Notes: generated by a model from the letters alone, not told the origin. Shown: positions 45,882 to 57,445, counted from the first letter of the stretch. The stretch is DNA of 64,000 nt from Saprospiraceae bacterium (GCA_016708265.1 JADJGA010000004.1:124001-188000); one strand, 5' to 3'. Translations and numbers: made by a program.

Positions 45882-46538
45882 ATGCAACCTCTAAATGATG
45901 AATATAAAACTCTGCAATCTCCTTCAACCGGAATATTTAAAGATAAAGGAAGTAAGTTCACTGCCTATGCATTTGAAATAGAGAGTGAAGCAGAATTTAA
46001 GGAAAAGCTCGTTGAGATCAAAAAGGAACATTTTAAAGCCAGGCATCACTGCTATGCATATACAATTGGAACAGACGGATTAAATCACAGATACAACGAT
46101 GATGGTGAGCCATCCGGAACAGCCGGCATTCCAATATATAACCAGATAAGGAGCCATGAACTTTCAAACATTGGGATTGTAGTTGTGAGGTATTTTGGAG
46201 GAATTAAACTTGGCGTTTCCGGTCTTATAAACGCATATAAAAATGCAGCCAGGGATGCCCTTGAAAATGCAGAAACCAAAACTAAGTATATTGAAAAAAA
46301 GATAGAGATCCGGTATTCATATGATCATACAGGTGAAGTTATGAAGGTCATTAATGACGGATCGTACCATATTATTGATAACAGATATGATCCCTTACCT
46401 TTATTGATATTAAAAGTAAGGGCAAGCAAAACTGAAGTCCTGAAAAAGCAAATCTTATCAGCATTGTTAAAAAGGGATGTAGCAGAAATCAGCGGAGATG
46501 AAGTAATTGAAGGATTAAAAATCAGTATTTATGATTAA
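45882..46538 (+). CDS. YigZ/IMPACT-family protein
   Basis: This 218-residue protein has the N-terminal UPF0029/Impact domain: KDKGSKFTAYAFEIE, HHCYAYTIGTDG, RYNDDGEPSGTAGIPIYNQI, VRYFGGIKLGVSGLINAYK. A C-terminal DUF1949-type domain follows. Related proteins influence translation control in eukaryotes; the bacterial role is unclear. Start ATG 45882; the end overlaps coaE by 8 bases. Confidence 0.95.
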   Translation: MQPLNDEYKTLQSPSTGIFKDKGSKFTAYAFEIESEAEFKEKLVEIKKEHFKARHHCYAYTIGTDGLNHRYNDDGEPSGTAGIPIYNQIRSHELSNIGIVVVRYFGGIKLGVSGLINAYKNAARDALENAETKTKYIEKKIEIRYSYDHTGEVMKVINDGSYHIIDNRYDPLPLLILKVRASKTEVLKKQILSALLKRDVAEISGDEVIEGLKISIYD

Positions 46539-47112
46539 AATCGGCATCACGGGAGGAATAGGAAGTGGGAAAACTACTGTTTGCAGTATATTTCAATATC
46601 TTAGTGTTCCGGTTTATAATGCTGATTATGAAGCAAAAAAGCTTATGGTAAACGATAAAAACCTGAGAAAAAAAATCATTGCTTTGCTTGGCACAGATAG
46701 TTATAAAAATGATGAACTGAACAGACAATTTATAGCTGCCCAGATTTTTAACGATCAAGAACTGCTCACAAAATTAAATTCATATGTACATCCTATTGTT
46801 AAGCAAGATTTTATAAAATGGTCATCAAAACAAAAAGCCCCTTATGCAATATATGAAGCAGCACTGATGATAGAATCCGAAAGTTATAAGCTTTTGGATA
46901 AGCTAATAGTTGTCACAGCACCAATGGAACTACGTATAGATAGGGTTTGTCAACGCGATTATGTTGACCCTGACAAGGTAATGGAAAGGATAAGGAATCA
47001 GATGAGCCAGGAAGAAATGCTCATGTATGCTGATCATGTGATTACAAATGATGGGAAAATATCGTTGATTAAGCAGGTGGTAGAATTACATTTACTATAT
47101 AAATCATTGTAA
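46531..47112 (+). CDS. coaE: dephospho-CoA kinase
   Basis: This 193-residue enzyme performs the last step of coenzyme A synthesis, phosphorylating dephospho-CoA. The P-loop GITGGIGSGKTT is at residues 5-16. NADYEAKKLM, the VHPIVKQDF lid region, YEAALMIES and RIDRVCQRDYVDPDKVMERI are family motifs. It overlaps the YigZ gene by 8 bases and is followed after 2 bases by the LRR protein gene, so all may share a transcript. Confidence 0.96.
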   Translation: MIKIGITGGIGSGKTTVCSIFQYLSVPVYNADYEAKKLMVNDKNLRKKIIALLGTDSYKNDELNRQFIAAQIFNDQELLTKLNSYVHPIVKQDFIKWSSKQKAPYAIYEAALMIESESYKLLDKLIVVTAPMELRIDRVCQRDYVDPDKVMERIRNQMSQEEMLMYADHVITNDGKISLIKQVVELHLLYKSL

Positions 47113-47114
47113 TT

Positions 47115-49814
47115 ATGAAGAATATATTAATAATTATTTTTATAGCTTTTATAAATATTGATACTTATTCTCAAATAAACTTTTTTGAATTATTTGAGGA
47201 TTATTTTGATCATAATAACATTGGCAAGGAATTATACTATACAAATAATCCTGAAAGCTTTAAAGATACATCATACAATTCTCTTGAAATTGATCTGAAT
47301 GATTTGGAGCAACTGGATAAAGTCGCTTTTGAGAACCTAAGTAAAAACAAAAATTTAGTATTTTTAGAAATATATAATAATAAATTATTTTCAGATACTA
47401 CTAGCCAGAAATTACCCGATATAGGACTGTTAAAAAATATTAAAGTGCTTGTTTTTAAAGGCAGTACTCCTAATTTTGATAGGAATTTATTTTCCGAAAT
47501 AAATAAAATTGATAGCCTTCAATATTTAGTTTTTACAAATTTGTCTAAAAGTATTAATAAATACCCTGATCATGATACAGTTTTAAAAAAACTTAAAGGG
47601 TTTAAAGTTTTATTTGGAGATTATATTTTACCTAATGATAACAATATTGTATCATTTATAAGTAATCAAAATGATAACTCTTTAAAAACCAATCTGAGGA
47701 AATTGAAAAAAAAATCTCTAAAGCAATTGAGTATTTCAATTGATACACTAGATGGTAGCTTTTGCAATTTGATTTCTAATTTTAAAAATTTACAATATTT
47801 TTCATTCGAATATAAAGTACTTAAACCTTCTATTTCATTCTCTGATGTTCTTAAAAAACTAAAAAAAATTGAAGTTTTGCACCTTAAAAATTGCATTTCA
47901 GAAGATTTAAAAAATTTACAAGCTCTTAATAATCTTAAAGAATTAGAACTCGGTATTAAAAAAAATATTAATAATAATTTAGATCCGGTTTTTAATATTA
48001 AATCTCTTCAAGATCTTCGGTTGAGTTTAGACTCATTAAAAACGTTTCAAATTTCAAAAACAAATTCACCTGAATTAAAAAGAATAGAAATCTATGGCAA
48101 TTTAAAAGCTATCCCACTTGAATTATGCAAAATTGAATCGCTCAGAGAATTATCCTTAGATTATAATGAGATTGAATATCTTCCACAAGAAATAGGAAAT
48201 CTTATAAATCTGGAGACCTTAAACATTAAAGAGAATAAATTAAAAGAACTACCTGAAGAATTTTGTAATTTGCATAATTTAAAAGAGGTCTCAATATCAG
48301 AAAATTATTTAAAAGAATTACCAGCCAAAATAGGTAATTTAAAAAATCTAAAGAAATTTAATGCTTATTTTAATGAAATTCAATTTCTCCCTCCTGCCAT
48401 AGGTGATTGCAGAAACTTGGAAGTATTAAATTTAAATTGTAATTTTTTAAAAGAACTGCCTGAAGAGATTACTAATTTAAGTGAGCTTAAAGAATTATCA
48501 CTCAATAGTAATAAACTAACAATTCTACCAAAAAATTTGGGCAATTTAACCTCTCTTGAGTATTTTGATGTGGGAAGTAGAGGATGCTCATTGTTTGATA
48601 GAAAATCTACAAGAACAGAAAGAACAAAAAATGATATTTCTGAAATCCCAGTCAGTATAATAAACTTAAAGAAATTAACACGTTTAGAGTTTTCTCAAAA
48701 TGAAAAACTTGGAGATAAAAGTCTGGAGATATTGATGAAGACAAACAGCAAAAACTTCGATTTGAATTTGGAAAATTGCTCCATTTCTATTCTGCCTTCA
48801 GTAGGTTGGGATAGTTTTTATGTTAAACGATTGGATTTATATAAAAATAGAATCAAAACAATACCAAAAGAAGTTTTCAATTCAAATATTTCAAAATTAG
48901 AACTCAGGAGTAATGAACTTGGAAAATTGAACACATATATTGAGAATAGTACTAATTTAAAAGTAGTTGGATATCAGGCAGGTTATGTTACAAAAGAAGA
49001 ATTGATGCAACAACAGAATTTATTAGATGTAATAATTGAAATTTGTAACAGATACTATCATGATGAAAGCGATAACCCTATTCTGGAATTATATCCAATA
49101 GCAGAAGAAATAGACTCTATTAAGGCTTTTAATAAGATAAAGCATTTTGAATATGCAAATGCACTTTATAATGCTGGTAGGTTTAGTGATTGTATTCCAC
49201 ATTATAAATTAGCTATTGATGATAACTTACAAGGTTGTATAACAATTTTAAACGACCTATTGGAAGGACTTCAAAAAATGTCGAAAGCCTATCTTTATAC
49301 ATCCGATACTCTAAATTGCATAAAAGGTTTAGAATTAATGCAAAACAAATACAAGCTCAATTTTAATTCTGAGATTGGGATGTTGTATAAAATGATGAAT
49401 AATAAAGATAAATCAGAGCTTTACTTTCAAAAAGAAGAAAAGCGATTAAAGCAAGTAAAAACAGATAATGATTTTGAAGTTACAGGTAATCAGTTAAATT
49501 TATTGGAATTTTATCTTATTACTGAAAATTATAACAGGTTTGATAGTTTGTCACAAATGGTTAAAATTGAAAAAGAAGAAGAATACATGATAAGATATTA
49601 CTATATTTTTGAATATTTAAAGATATTAAGACAATCAACAGCCTTTAATTTTGAAAATTTTGTGAATAAATTTACAAATGAGGTAAAGAATTCCAAATAT
49701 TCGAATGTAGAGTGGAGTTGCAGACTGGTTGAATACTGGTCAAAATTACAGCCTGAAAAGATCAGACCTATTGTTCTTAAACTCAACAATGTTATTTGTC
49801 CGGAGGGTTATTGA
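47115..49814 (+). CDS. secreted leucine-rich-repeat protein with C-terminal helical (TPR-like) region
   Basis: This 899-residue protein is behind a signal peptide (IIFIAFINIDTYSQ). Residues about 45-330 contain irregular leucine-rich repeats. Residues about 335-530 hold regular 23-residue repeats of the LxxLxLxxNxLxxLPxxIGNLxxL type (for example LPQEIGNLINLETLNIKENK). Residues about 625-899 are helical with alternating small and aromatic residues, as in TPR units (FEYANALYNAGRFSDCIPHY). No sorting domain or lipobox is seen, so it may be periplasmic. It is more AT-rich and Asn/Lys-rich than the coaE group it follows at 2 bases. Such LRRs bind proteins; the target is unknown. Confidence 0.8.
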   Translation: MKNILIIIFIAFINIDTYSQINFFELFEDYFDHNNIGKELYYTNNPESFKDTSYNSLEIDLNDLEQLDKVAFENLSKNKNLVFLEIYNNKLFSDTTSQKLPDIGLLKNIKVLVFKGSTPNFDRNLFSEINKIDSLQYLVFTNLSKSINKYPDHDTVLKKLKGFKVLFGDYILPNDNNIVSFISNQNDNSLKTNLRKLKKKSLKQLSISIDTLDGSFCNLISNFKNLQYFSFEYKVLKPSISFSDVLKKLKKIEVLHLKNCISEDLKNLQALNNLKELELGIKKNINNNLDPVFNIKSLQDLRLSLDSLKTFQISKTNSPELKRIEIYGNLKAIPLELCKIESLRELSLDYNEIEYLPQEIGNLINLETLNIKENKLKELPEEFCNLHNLKEVSISENYLKELPAKIGNLKNLKKFNAYFNEIQFLPPAIGDCRNLEVLNLNCNFLKELPEEITNLSELKELSLNSNKLTILPKNLGNLTSLEYFDVGSRGCSLFDRKSTRTERTKNDISEIPVSIINLKKLTRLEFSQNEKLGDKSLEILMKTNSKNFDLNLENCSISILPSVGWDSFYVKRLDLYKNRIKTIPKEVFNSNISKLELRSNELGKLNTYIENSTNLKVVGYQAGYVTKEELMQQQNLLDVIIEICNRYYHDESDNPILELYPIAEEIDSIKAFNKIKHFEYANALYNAGRFSDCIPHYKLAIDDNLQGCITILNDLLEGLQKMSKAYLYTSDTLNCIKGLELMQNKYKLNFNSEIGMLYKMMNNKDKSELYFQKEEKRLKQVKTDNDFEVTGNQLNLLEFYLITENYNRFDSLSQMVKIEKEEEYMIRYYYIFEYLKILRQSTAFNFENFVNKFTNEVKNSKYSNVEWSCRLVEYWSKLQPEKIRPIVLKLNNVICPEGY

Positions 49815-49843
49815 ATTTTATTATTAAATGAATTTAATTCCCC

Positions 49844-51036
49844 ATGCGCTATTACGCCAATTTTGAATTCCCCTACCCTCTGATCGCTCAGGAAGCTCCC
49901 GATGATCTGAATGTAATTGTTGTAATTCCTGCCTATAATGAGCCGGATATTGATAAAACCCTCATTTCACTGATTAACAACTCTGATTTTCAGGGTAGTA
50001 CAGAAGTTATCATTGTCATTAATGAAAGTGAAAATGCTCCTGCCGAGATAAGTGAATTTCACAGGTCACAACTAAACCGTCTTCAGAGCTGGGCAAAAGT
50101 AAACAGCACTTCAAGGCTGAAATTCTATCCGGTTTTGAGAGACAAGATCAATGTAAAGCAAGCAGGAGTTGGAATTGCCAGAAAAACAGGAATGGATGAA
50201 GCATACAAAGATTCAGGAGCATCGGCAATCTGAATGGAATTATTGCATGTCTTGATGCAGACACACTTACTGCAGCTAACTACCTTGAGGAGCTAAGTAA
50301 GGCATCATCTGCTTCAAACAATATAAAGGCATACAGCATTTATTTTGAGCATGATTTGAAAAATACCCCCGGAGAATCAAACCGGCTTGCCATCATAGAT
50401 TATGAACTCCATCTGAGGTATTATATCAATATGCAGCGCTGGCTTGGCTTTCCTTTCGCTTATTATACAATCGGCAGTGCAATGGCGGTCAGGGCTTATG
50501 CATATGCTGAAGCATTCGGGATGAACAAACGGCAGGCAGGAGAAGATTTCTATTTTTTGCATAAATTCATCAAGACCGGATATTTCAAAGAGATCAATTC
50601 TACAAAAGTTTTTCCGTCAGCAAGAATCTCTGACAGAGTTCCTTTTGGTACAGGAAAATCAATTTCAAAAAACAGTAATTCAAGTTTAATGACATATAAT
50701 TACAAATCTTTCGAGGCATTGAGGTCTCTGACTGATAATCCGGATTTAGCATATATTGATTTTGAGGAATTTGCATGTACCTTGTCATCACCAGTTTTGA
50801 AATTCCTGACTTTGTATGACTTTGAAAAAAAAATAGCTGAAATAAAAGCAAATACTACCAACCCGGATATGTTCAAAAAGCGCTTTTATGCCTGGTTTGA
50901 TGCATTTAAACTTATGAAGTACATGCATTTCTGCAGGGACAGATATTTTCCTGATATCACTGTTTCTGATGCAGTAAATCATCTGGCAGAAAAACTGAAA
51001 ATAGAGCAGGGAAAATCTAAAAAAGAATACCTTTAA
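49844..51036 (+). CDS. family-2-like glycosyltransferase (one frameshift)
   Basis: This gene of about 397 codons codes for a GT-A-fold glycosyltransferase, probably acting on surface glycans at the inner face of the membrane. First part: DDLNVIVVIPAYNEPDIDKT, the nucleotide-sugar start. It ends at a stop near 50231 after KQAGVGIARKTGMDEAY. The protein continues in the next frame as GNLNGIIACLDADTLTAANY (the DxD motif), RYYINMQRWLGFPFAYYTIG, SAMAVRAYAYAEAFG and KRQAGEDFYFLHKF, the acceptor-site ED region. The shift, at about 50215-50225, fits one missing base. Both halves are needed for activity and neither is complete alone. Confidence 0.82.
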
Positions 51037-51333
51037 TTGATTCGAAACATTGATTACGGCAAGCATTATCATGCAGCAGAATAATGTCATATCCAATTTT
51101 GTGAGGTTGTAGCCCATTAATTCATTCAATGCAATCATCGGAAACTTTGTGATCCTTAAAGCCCTCACTAATCTGAAGTCATTTCAAATGATTCTGCTAC
51201 AATTTACAACTGTTTGTCATCTGAAGGATGGAGAAATTCAATATCTGGTCTTATAAGATAACTAAATTTTAAATTCAATTTCATCTAAATACAACACGTA
51301 GATTGATTTAGCCCCTTAAATCAAGTGCTCAAC

Positions 51334-52020
51334 TCATTCAATGGCGTATTTAACAATTATTGATTTCCTGATCTTCATCATGTTAATCTGTAATTTACTA
51401 TAATAAGACAAATTAAGCAGTTGGGGTGAAGAAAATTCTACATACCACTTAATAGTATCTGAAACATCAGGTTTTTCTTGTACATATAATACTTTACCGA
51501 TTGTATGCTTGTTAATAGCTGTCAATTTGAGACTTTTTTCATAAGCATCCTGCAAAGCTTTTTCGAAAACTTCTGAATTTTTCTTTTCAATATCTCCAAG
51601 TTCATATTTTATGAGATACATACGATAAATCCCCATCTCTTTGAAATCGTTCATGATAGCATTAAAACTCTGAAAGTCCCTTATTGTTAATATGAATTCC
51701 TGAATGTAAGGAATTAAATTTTGTTGAGGAGTGAACCGAAAACCAGAATTATAACCCAGAAATTCACAATCCCTTATGGTGTCGATTCCGGCTTCATGAA
51801 GTTTTAAAAACAATTTGCTTTTTAAATTTTTAAGAGATATGTTTTTTTTATAACTGCTTGTTTTTTGTACTATTTTCAATGTCATAATCTCCGGATAATA
51901 ACTAGTTTCTGCCACACCACTTACTTCAATGTAATTCTGATCGATAAAATTTTTCTGTATAAGTTGTGCATGTAAATTTATATTGAGGATGATCAGAGAT
52001 GCTAAATAAATAGTTTTCAT
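51334..52020 (-). CDS. exported SIMPL (DUF541) domain protein
   Basis: This 228-residue protein has a signal peptide (ASLIILNINLHAQ), then IEVSGVAETSYYPEIMTLKI, the usual opening of the SIMPL/DUF541 fold (compare V-x-G-x-A/G-x...PD). The middle is alpha/beta, with ALQDAYEKSLKLTAINKHTI (the A-x-x-x-A-K helix), and the ending VKYAIE is typical. SIMPL proteins (BP26-like) form periplasmic ring assemblies of unsettled function. The 51037-51333 gap downstream shows nothing I can annotate. Confidence 0.8.
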   Translation of the reverse strand: MKTIYLASLIILNINLHAQLIQKNFIDQNYIEVSGVAETSYYPEIMTLKIVQKTSSYKKNISLKNLKSKLFLKLHEAGIDTIRDCEFLGYNSGFRFTPQQNLIPYIQEFILTIRDFQSFNAIMNDFKEMGIYRMYLIKYELGDIEKKNSEVFEKALQDAYEKSLKLTAINKHTIGKVLYVQEKPDVSDTIKWYVEFSSPQLLNLSYYSKLQINMMKIRKSIIVKYAIE

Positions 52021-52056
52021 AGTATTAATATTTTTATAGTAATCAGTTTAAAACAC

Positions 52057-53213
52057 CTATTTTACTTTCACCAATTTTCTTTTTGCTACTGAATTTTTTC
52101 CTTCCAAAATGATTAAATAAACTCCATCTGGGTGGTCTGTAAGCTCAAATACCTGCTCATTTTTGATATCAGTCCTGTAAACAATATTACCATAAATATC
52201 AAGAACAGTGACTACACTTACCATATCACTGCTCTTCAACAATTTGAAAACCCCTGTAGTCGGATTTGGGTAAACAAAAACCAGTTCCTGCGGGATCTCT
52301 GTTATGGCAGAACTTTCCTCACAAGGTTTTGCAAGCGATGCAAGTGAACTGATTCCAAGTTTTGACAGCTCATAGAAATAAGGAAAATTGAATTTGTCAA
52401 TTCTGTCTTTATCTGAGTGGTAGAACTTATTAAAATCTCCGCTGAAGTATCCTTCGATGATCAGTACAGCTCCTATCCCTTTCAACCAGAAAGGAGTGTG
52501 ATCTGATCCATTAGTTCCGGGATTTTTGACTGATGGATTCAGTTTAAGATCATAATCAGCAATTATTCTCAGCAATTCATCCTTAATCCTGTTCGTAGCC
52601 GGGTCGCTATTGACATGAATATCAAACACATCATCGTCGTTGCTGTCATAGCCTATCATATCGAGATTGATAACTCCTTTGATCTTATAATTTAAATTTT
52701 CAAGCTGTGATGCAAAATAAAAACTTCCGACTAGCCCCAGCTCTTCTTCATCCCACAAAGCATAAATAATTGAATACCTGAAACATGAGTCTGAAAGTAA
52801 CCTTGCTGCCTCAAGAACCGCTGCGGTCCCGCTTGCATTGTCATCAGCGCAGTAATCTGTAACTGAATCATAATGAGCACATATTATATAAAATGAATCT
52901 GGTACGGCACTACCCTGCTGAATCGCATAAATATTCCTTCCTGTCGCACTGTATTTTTGATCAAAAACATTGATATCCAGTTCGTTGAATCTTTCCTTTA
53001 TGAAATCGGCAGCTTTATTAGTTCCAATTTCTGAATGTCTTTCACTGATCCTTGTTTTACTTCCTGCAATGAAAACTGAATCTTCACCTGACAATATCCT
53101 GACTGTTTTTATCAGAGAGTCGAGATTGACTAACTGATTTATACTTTATTTTCCTGAGCATTTGATTGAATAAAAAAATTCAGGAATATTAAAACTAATC
53201 CTATTATTCTCAT
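52057..53213 (-). CDS. secreted M28 aminopeptidase with T9SS type-A sorting domain (one frameshift)
   Basis: This protein of about 385 residues is a zinc exopeptidase. From ATG 53213 the signal peptide reads MRIIGLVLIFLNFFIQSNAQ. After a break near 53137-53147 (fits one missing base) it continues QLVNLDSLIKTVRILSGEDS. M28 metal ligands are complete: ICAHYDSV, CADDNASGTAAVLE, WDEEELGLVGS, VINLDMIGYD and SDHTPFW...YHSDKDRID. Residues after about 310 form a type-A T9SS sorting domain (VYPNPTTGVFKLLK, YGNIVYRTDI, PDGVYLIILE, RKLVKVK), so export is by T9SS to the cell surface. Confidence 0.88.
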
Positions 53214-53337
53214 TTTAATACAATTTTCAAATTAACAAAAACACCTTTGGTATTACTTCTATCAATGCAAATATAATCTTAAAAGCACAAATCGTATTGA
53301 TTTAAAAGTATCTTAATAAAACATTAACTTTTCTGAA

Positions 53338-54878
53338 TTATTTAAGTTGATTTAGAACATACACTTTGTACTTTTTATTTTCAACCAGCCCAGGCAGATT
53401 AAAATCAGCTTCCTTTTCCTGAATCATATAATCAACACCTTTTTCCTTCAATTCTTTAAGTTTATCAGGTCCTAAAGTTGTATACTTTTTACCAGCAACA
53501 GAAAACAGGTTTTGTCCCGATCTTCTATCGTGAATATCAATTCCATATACTTCCCTGATCCTGGAATACCAGTCACCAAGGGCATCCTTACGGTGTACAA
53601 CTGATTTAAAGTCGATATATGCACTTCGTTCAGAATATAATTTGAAACCGGTAAAATCAACAGGATAGATAATTATTGCGTCTTTTTCAGTTAAAGCTTT
53701 TATCTTCATGCCAATATCTTCTTCGTCGCTGATATTCTTTCCATAAAAGAATCTGTAAGGTTTGGCACTAAAATAGCCTAAATCTGTAACGATCATAGCC
53801 ATTGAAATAGAAATTACCAGGAACAATGTTCCAAGAACCTTAATATCAGTAAACTTTTGGTTAATTTTAAACCACAGAGTTTCTCCATAACTGAAAATAG
53901 CTAAAAGAGCAAGAAATTCGAGCCAGATGGTAGTTTTAAACCATTGAGTACTTAATATCATATCTGACTTTAATATTATCACTGCTATGGTATAAAATAT
54001 TAGTCCAATGATGATCACGGTACTTATCTTTATTATATCATACATTTTTTTTCTGATCATAATAAAAATACCTGTACAATACAATGTAATTTCAACAACA
54101 TAAGAGGAAACAGGGAAATATTGAGGGAAAAAATGATGAGCATTCCTGAATTCAAATATTTCCATATACTGATTGCCGGCTATTCCGCCTGAATTTGCCT
54201 TGATTAAAAGAATGCAAATGTAAATTCCGGCAGTCATAAGATAAAAGGCAGGTCCCAAAAGTTTACCAATACTGAAATTCATATGTTCTTTAGCCATTTC
54301 AAAAACGTCAATAACTACAAATATTATAAACAATTGAATACCAACAGTGGGGTGAATGGCAGTTGAAATTATCAGCAATAAATATGGTATTGTCCTTGCT
54401 TTTTTCAGATAATAAAACAATGAAACCACTCCAAAAACCTTTGCAGCAAAACTGGCGATGAACATATTGTAATACAATTCATTACCGCCCAAATTGTAAT
54501 TATATAACGGGCCTAGAAGAACCAATATCATTATAAATTTCAATGATAATGATTTCAGGTAAATGGATGCTATCTTATATATATAGAATAAAAAAGCAAA
54601 TAAAAAAATGCTGTGAAAAACAAAAGGCAGGAACCGGATCCATGTTCCCATTTTTGAAAGTAAAAAGAAAATACATATCTTTCATTGGGAATTATTTTGC
54701 TGATATTCTGAATATAAAAATCGAAATTATATAATTGATTGTCCTGCAAATAACGCGCATAACTCATCACATCCACAACATCTCCCGATGCGTAGTTGAA
54801 TCCCCTGAATAATATTATAAGCAAATAAGCTGCAAGGATATAAAGGGCAAGCTTAATATTTTTACTGGTTAATTTCAT
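53338..54878 (-). CDS. polytopic membrane protein, unknown (one frameshift)
   Basis: This gene of about 513 codons has roughly 10 membrane spans and a soluble C-terminus (from about residue 380: IYPVDFTGFKLYSERSAYID, FKSVVHRKDALGDWY). From ATG 54878 it reads FRGFNYASGDVVDVMSYARY, NERYVFSF. After one T apparently missing from the run at about 54662-54666 it continues SKMGTWIRFLPFVFHSIFLF. The layout of spans and terminal domain resembles membrane glycosyltransferase-like or DUF6798-type proteins, but I do not recognise the family. It overlaps rsmE by 17 bases. Confidence 0.6.
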
Positions 54879-55566
54879 TGATGGTTCCGATTATCTGTCC
54901 TGCAATAATTCCTGCTGTTTCAGTTCTGAGACGGTTTGCACCCAGTGATGCAGGGATAATACCTTTTTGTATAGCCATCTTAACTTCCTGATCAGTAAAA
55001 TCACCTTCGGGACCTATCAGAACTGTATATGAGGAATGAGGCTTAATGATCTTGCCAAGATATTCAGTTTTATCGTTTAGATGAGGGATAAAAGCCTGTT
55101 CTGTAGCTATTGAATTTATAAGTTCTTTAAAAGTCATTACTTTTTGAAGACTCATGAATTTTGCCTTCAACGTTTGTTTTGATGCTGCTATGATGATTCC
55201 CTGAAGTCTTGAATCTTTAATACTCATCTTTTCAGTCCTCTCACAAATAACCGGTATTATCACATCTACACCGGTCTCAACAGCCTTTTCAACAAACCAC
55301 TCAAATCTCGCAGGGTTTTTAACCGGTGAAATGGCGATAGTTAAAGAGTAGTTTTTTCTATCCTGTTCCCATTTTCGGATAATTTCCAGTTCGCATTCTG
55401 TTTTTCGTATCGCAGTAATTTCAGATTCAAAAAAATATCCGTTTCCATCGATGAATGTGATATTATCCCCTACTCTTTTCCTAAGCACACGGCTGCAATG
55501 TCCGGCTTCATCACCTGTTAGCAAAGCTTTATCACCATCAATCTGTTCTGTGTAAAATATTATCAC
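54862..55566 (-). CDS. rsmE: 16S rRNA m3U1498 methyltransferase
   Basis: This 234-residue SPOUT-class enzyme methylates U1498 of 16S rRNA. The N-terminal PUA-like part has GDEAGHCSRVLRKRVGD. The C-terminal knot has RFEWFVEKAVETGVDVIIPV, ERTEKMS, VLIGPEGDFTDQEV and SLGANRLRTETAGI. In the last motif the usual LGxRILRTETA has Asn for Arg/Lys, a minor change. Upstream is a CAAATATA (TATATTTG) box at 55595-55602. The membrane protein gene starts 17 bases before its end. Confidence 0.95.
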   Translation of the reverse strand: MIIFYTEQIDGDKALLTGDEAGHCSRVLRKRVGDNITFIDGNGYFFESEITAIRKTECELEIIRKWEQDRKNYSLTIAISPVKNPARFEWFVEKAVETGVDVIIPVICERTEKMSIKDSRLQGIIIAASKQTLKAKFMSLQKVMTFKELINSIATEQAFIPHLNDKTEYLGKIIKPHSSYTVLIGPEGDFTDQEVKMAIQKGIIPASLGANRLRTETAGIIAGQIIGTINEINQ

Positions 55567-55869
55567 TGCTTAGAATTTTGTTTATATTATGACACAAATA
55601 TAAAAATATTAAGTGATATGGTACCGAATATTTATATAATTCCCTTCTTTTAAACTAGCTGTGTTATTATAAAAGTTCTCAGCTTTTTAAAGATTTGTCA
55701 TCACCAGTTAAATTCTTTTAAACTTACTCAATTATTTCATTTGAGTAACTGAGTTTAATCTGATTTTCCAAATGCAAAGTCCCAAATCAGAAGCTTCAAT
55801 ACTAAATTATCGAATAATAAAAATATTGTTAAGAACTGAATTGACCAGTGTGCTATAAAATGGAAATGA

Positions 55870-57445
55870 TCAAGACCTGTTTCGTGGTTGCTGAAAAAGA
55901 TATAAAGCTCCGAAAAAAGCATAAAATGTAGCTCCTGACAGTGATTCAATAGTATCCTCAGTCAGATTGGACAAAAGGAATATAAGCAGAAAAACTATGG
56001 TAAAATAACTCCTGTAGCTGCCTGATTTGAGATAAGGATATGTTAATGATATCAAGCACAAAATGAATCCCAATATACCAAATGCACAAATAGAGATAAA
56101 TACTGGTTGTGGCTGCGCATTCGTGTATCTTTTAGCGGGGAATCTGATTTATGCAACTGTTGCCTGAATGCATTCGGGACATCTCCTGTCCCAACTCCAG
56201 TGAAGAAATTATCATAAATAATGTAAGTGGAATTCTTAAGCAATTCATACCTCTGAATCATACTTGATCCCTTAATCTCACCTTCTGTCCTGTATCTCAT
56301 CAATTCAAAAAAAATAGTATTTAATCGGGATTTGACACCAAAACCCTTAAGGCTTTCTGTGGTAGCTATGCCTTTCTCTATATTAGATACATCTTCATCA
56401 GTAAGAGCATTTATCCCGTCTAAATCTTTTCTCAGTTCCATAGAAGTAAGATACCGGATCACTGTAGAACTTACATAAAAACCGTTTCCATCAAGTGAAT
56501 CATATTTCATATTACTTCTCTTGTTCCATGCTTCCCTCATTTCTTTTTCACAAATGTAAAGCCCGGTCCATTTGCCATTTTCTATTCCATAAACAATAGT
56601 ATCGTGAATATATTCATTTCCTCTATTTGTTGTTCTTTCCAGTTTACTGAAATCAATACCGGGTCTGCTGGTGTATTGATTGTATGAATTATACAGAAAT
56701 ACAATGCCGGCAAGCGGAATACCGACTGTTAAAATCAAAATAGTTATTTTTACAGATTTTGAAATCGATGATGAGAACAAATAACGGATAAAACCGATAA
56801 AAACTACAAAGCCAATAATCAATAAACCGGTAAATGACTGCATCAAAATGAGAAAAACAATAAGCCAGCCAGCCAAAATACTAAAAATGACGCTAATACC
56901 TTGTTTAACTCCATGTGAAAGGCTGAAATACTTTTCAGAATAATAAGTATAATATATAAAAGTAAAAACAGCAATACATATATTCAGTGCAAACCTTATA
57001 TGAGAAATATATGGCGAAAAATTACGAAAATCAACAGAATCCGTATTATAATACCTGTATACTCCGATAATTGTAGCAATAAAAACAGTCAGGGCATGAA
57101 CAAGCATTAAATTTCTGAATTCTTTTCCTGAAATAAGCGGAGAAGTAGAAAAGATTAGCGCAAATAAAAAAACAGAGAACTTGGTGCGAAGATCCAACAC
57201 AGCATAGTCAAAGTCACTCGTATTAGCAAGCCAAATCAAATGAACAAAGTATATCAATGAAAATGATAGCGCTATCCTGTTGCTAAAAAAGACCTAATTT
57301 TGGTAAACAGCTTATTATCAATCAACCATCCGACCAGCAAAATTATCATTGAAGCAGTAACCCCTGTTTCCGACGTAGGTACCGCAACTGCCAGGAGAAA
57401 AAGACCTACAATAAAAATTTTTCTTCTTATATTATCAAAGTTCAA
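55870..57445 (-). CDS. O-antigen ligase-type membrane protein (two frameshifts)
   Basis: This gene of about 525 codons codes for a Wzy/WaaL-like protein that joins glycans on the periplasmic side. From TTG 57445: IFIVGLFLLAVAVPTSETGV, a break in the A run 57285-57290, then IYFVHLIWLANTSDFDYAVL, about ten spans and a large periplasmic loop (about residues 220-400). FFTGVGTGDVPNAFRQQL and RMRSHNQYLSLF follow, the conserved ligase motif. After a break near 56085-56095 it ends FGILGFILCLISLTYPYL, NLTEDTIESLSGATFYAFF. Each break fits one missing base, and the joined protein has the whole family pattern. Confidence 0.8.

Noticed and set aside
48120..48700. DNA-level repeats in the LRR gene as a mobile repeat
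   Set aside because: The repetition follows the 23-residue protein repeat and varies at the base level, as expected of LRRs.
51045..51168. Minus-strand stretch reading GLQPHKIGYDIILLHDNA after the glycosyltransferase gene
   Set aside because: The LLHDNA wording recalls deacetylase or transposase ends, but it spans only about 30 residues, with stops nearby and no inverted repeats. Too short to call.
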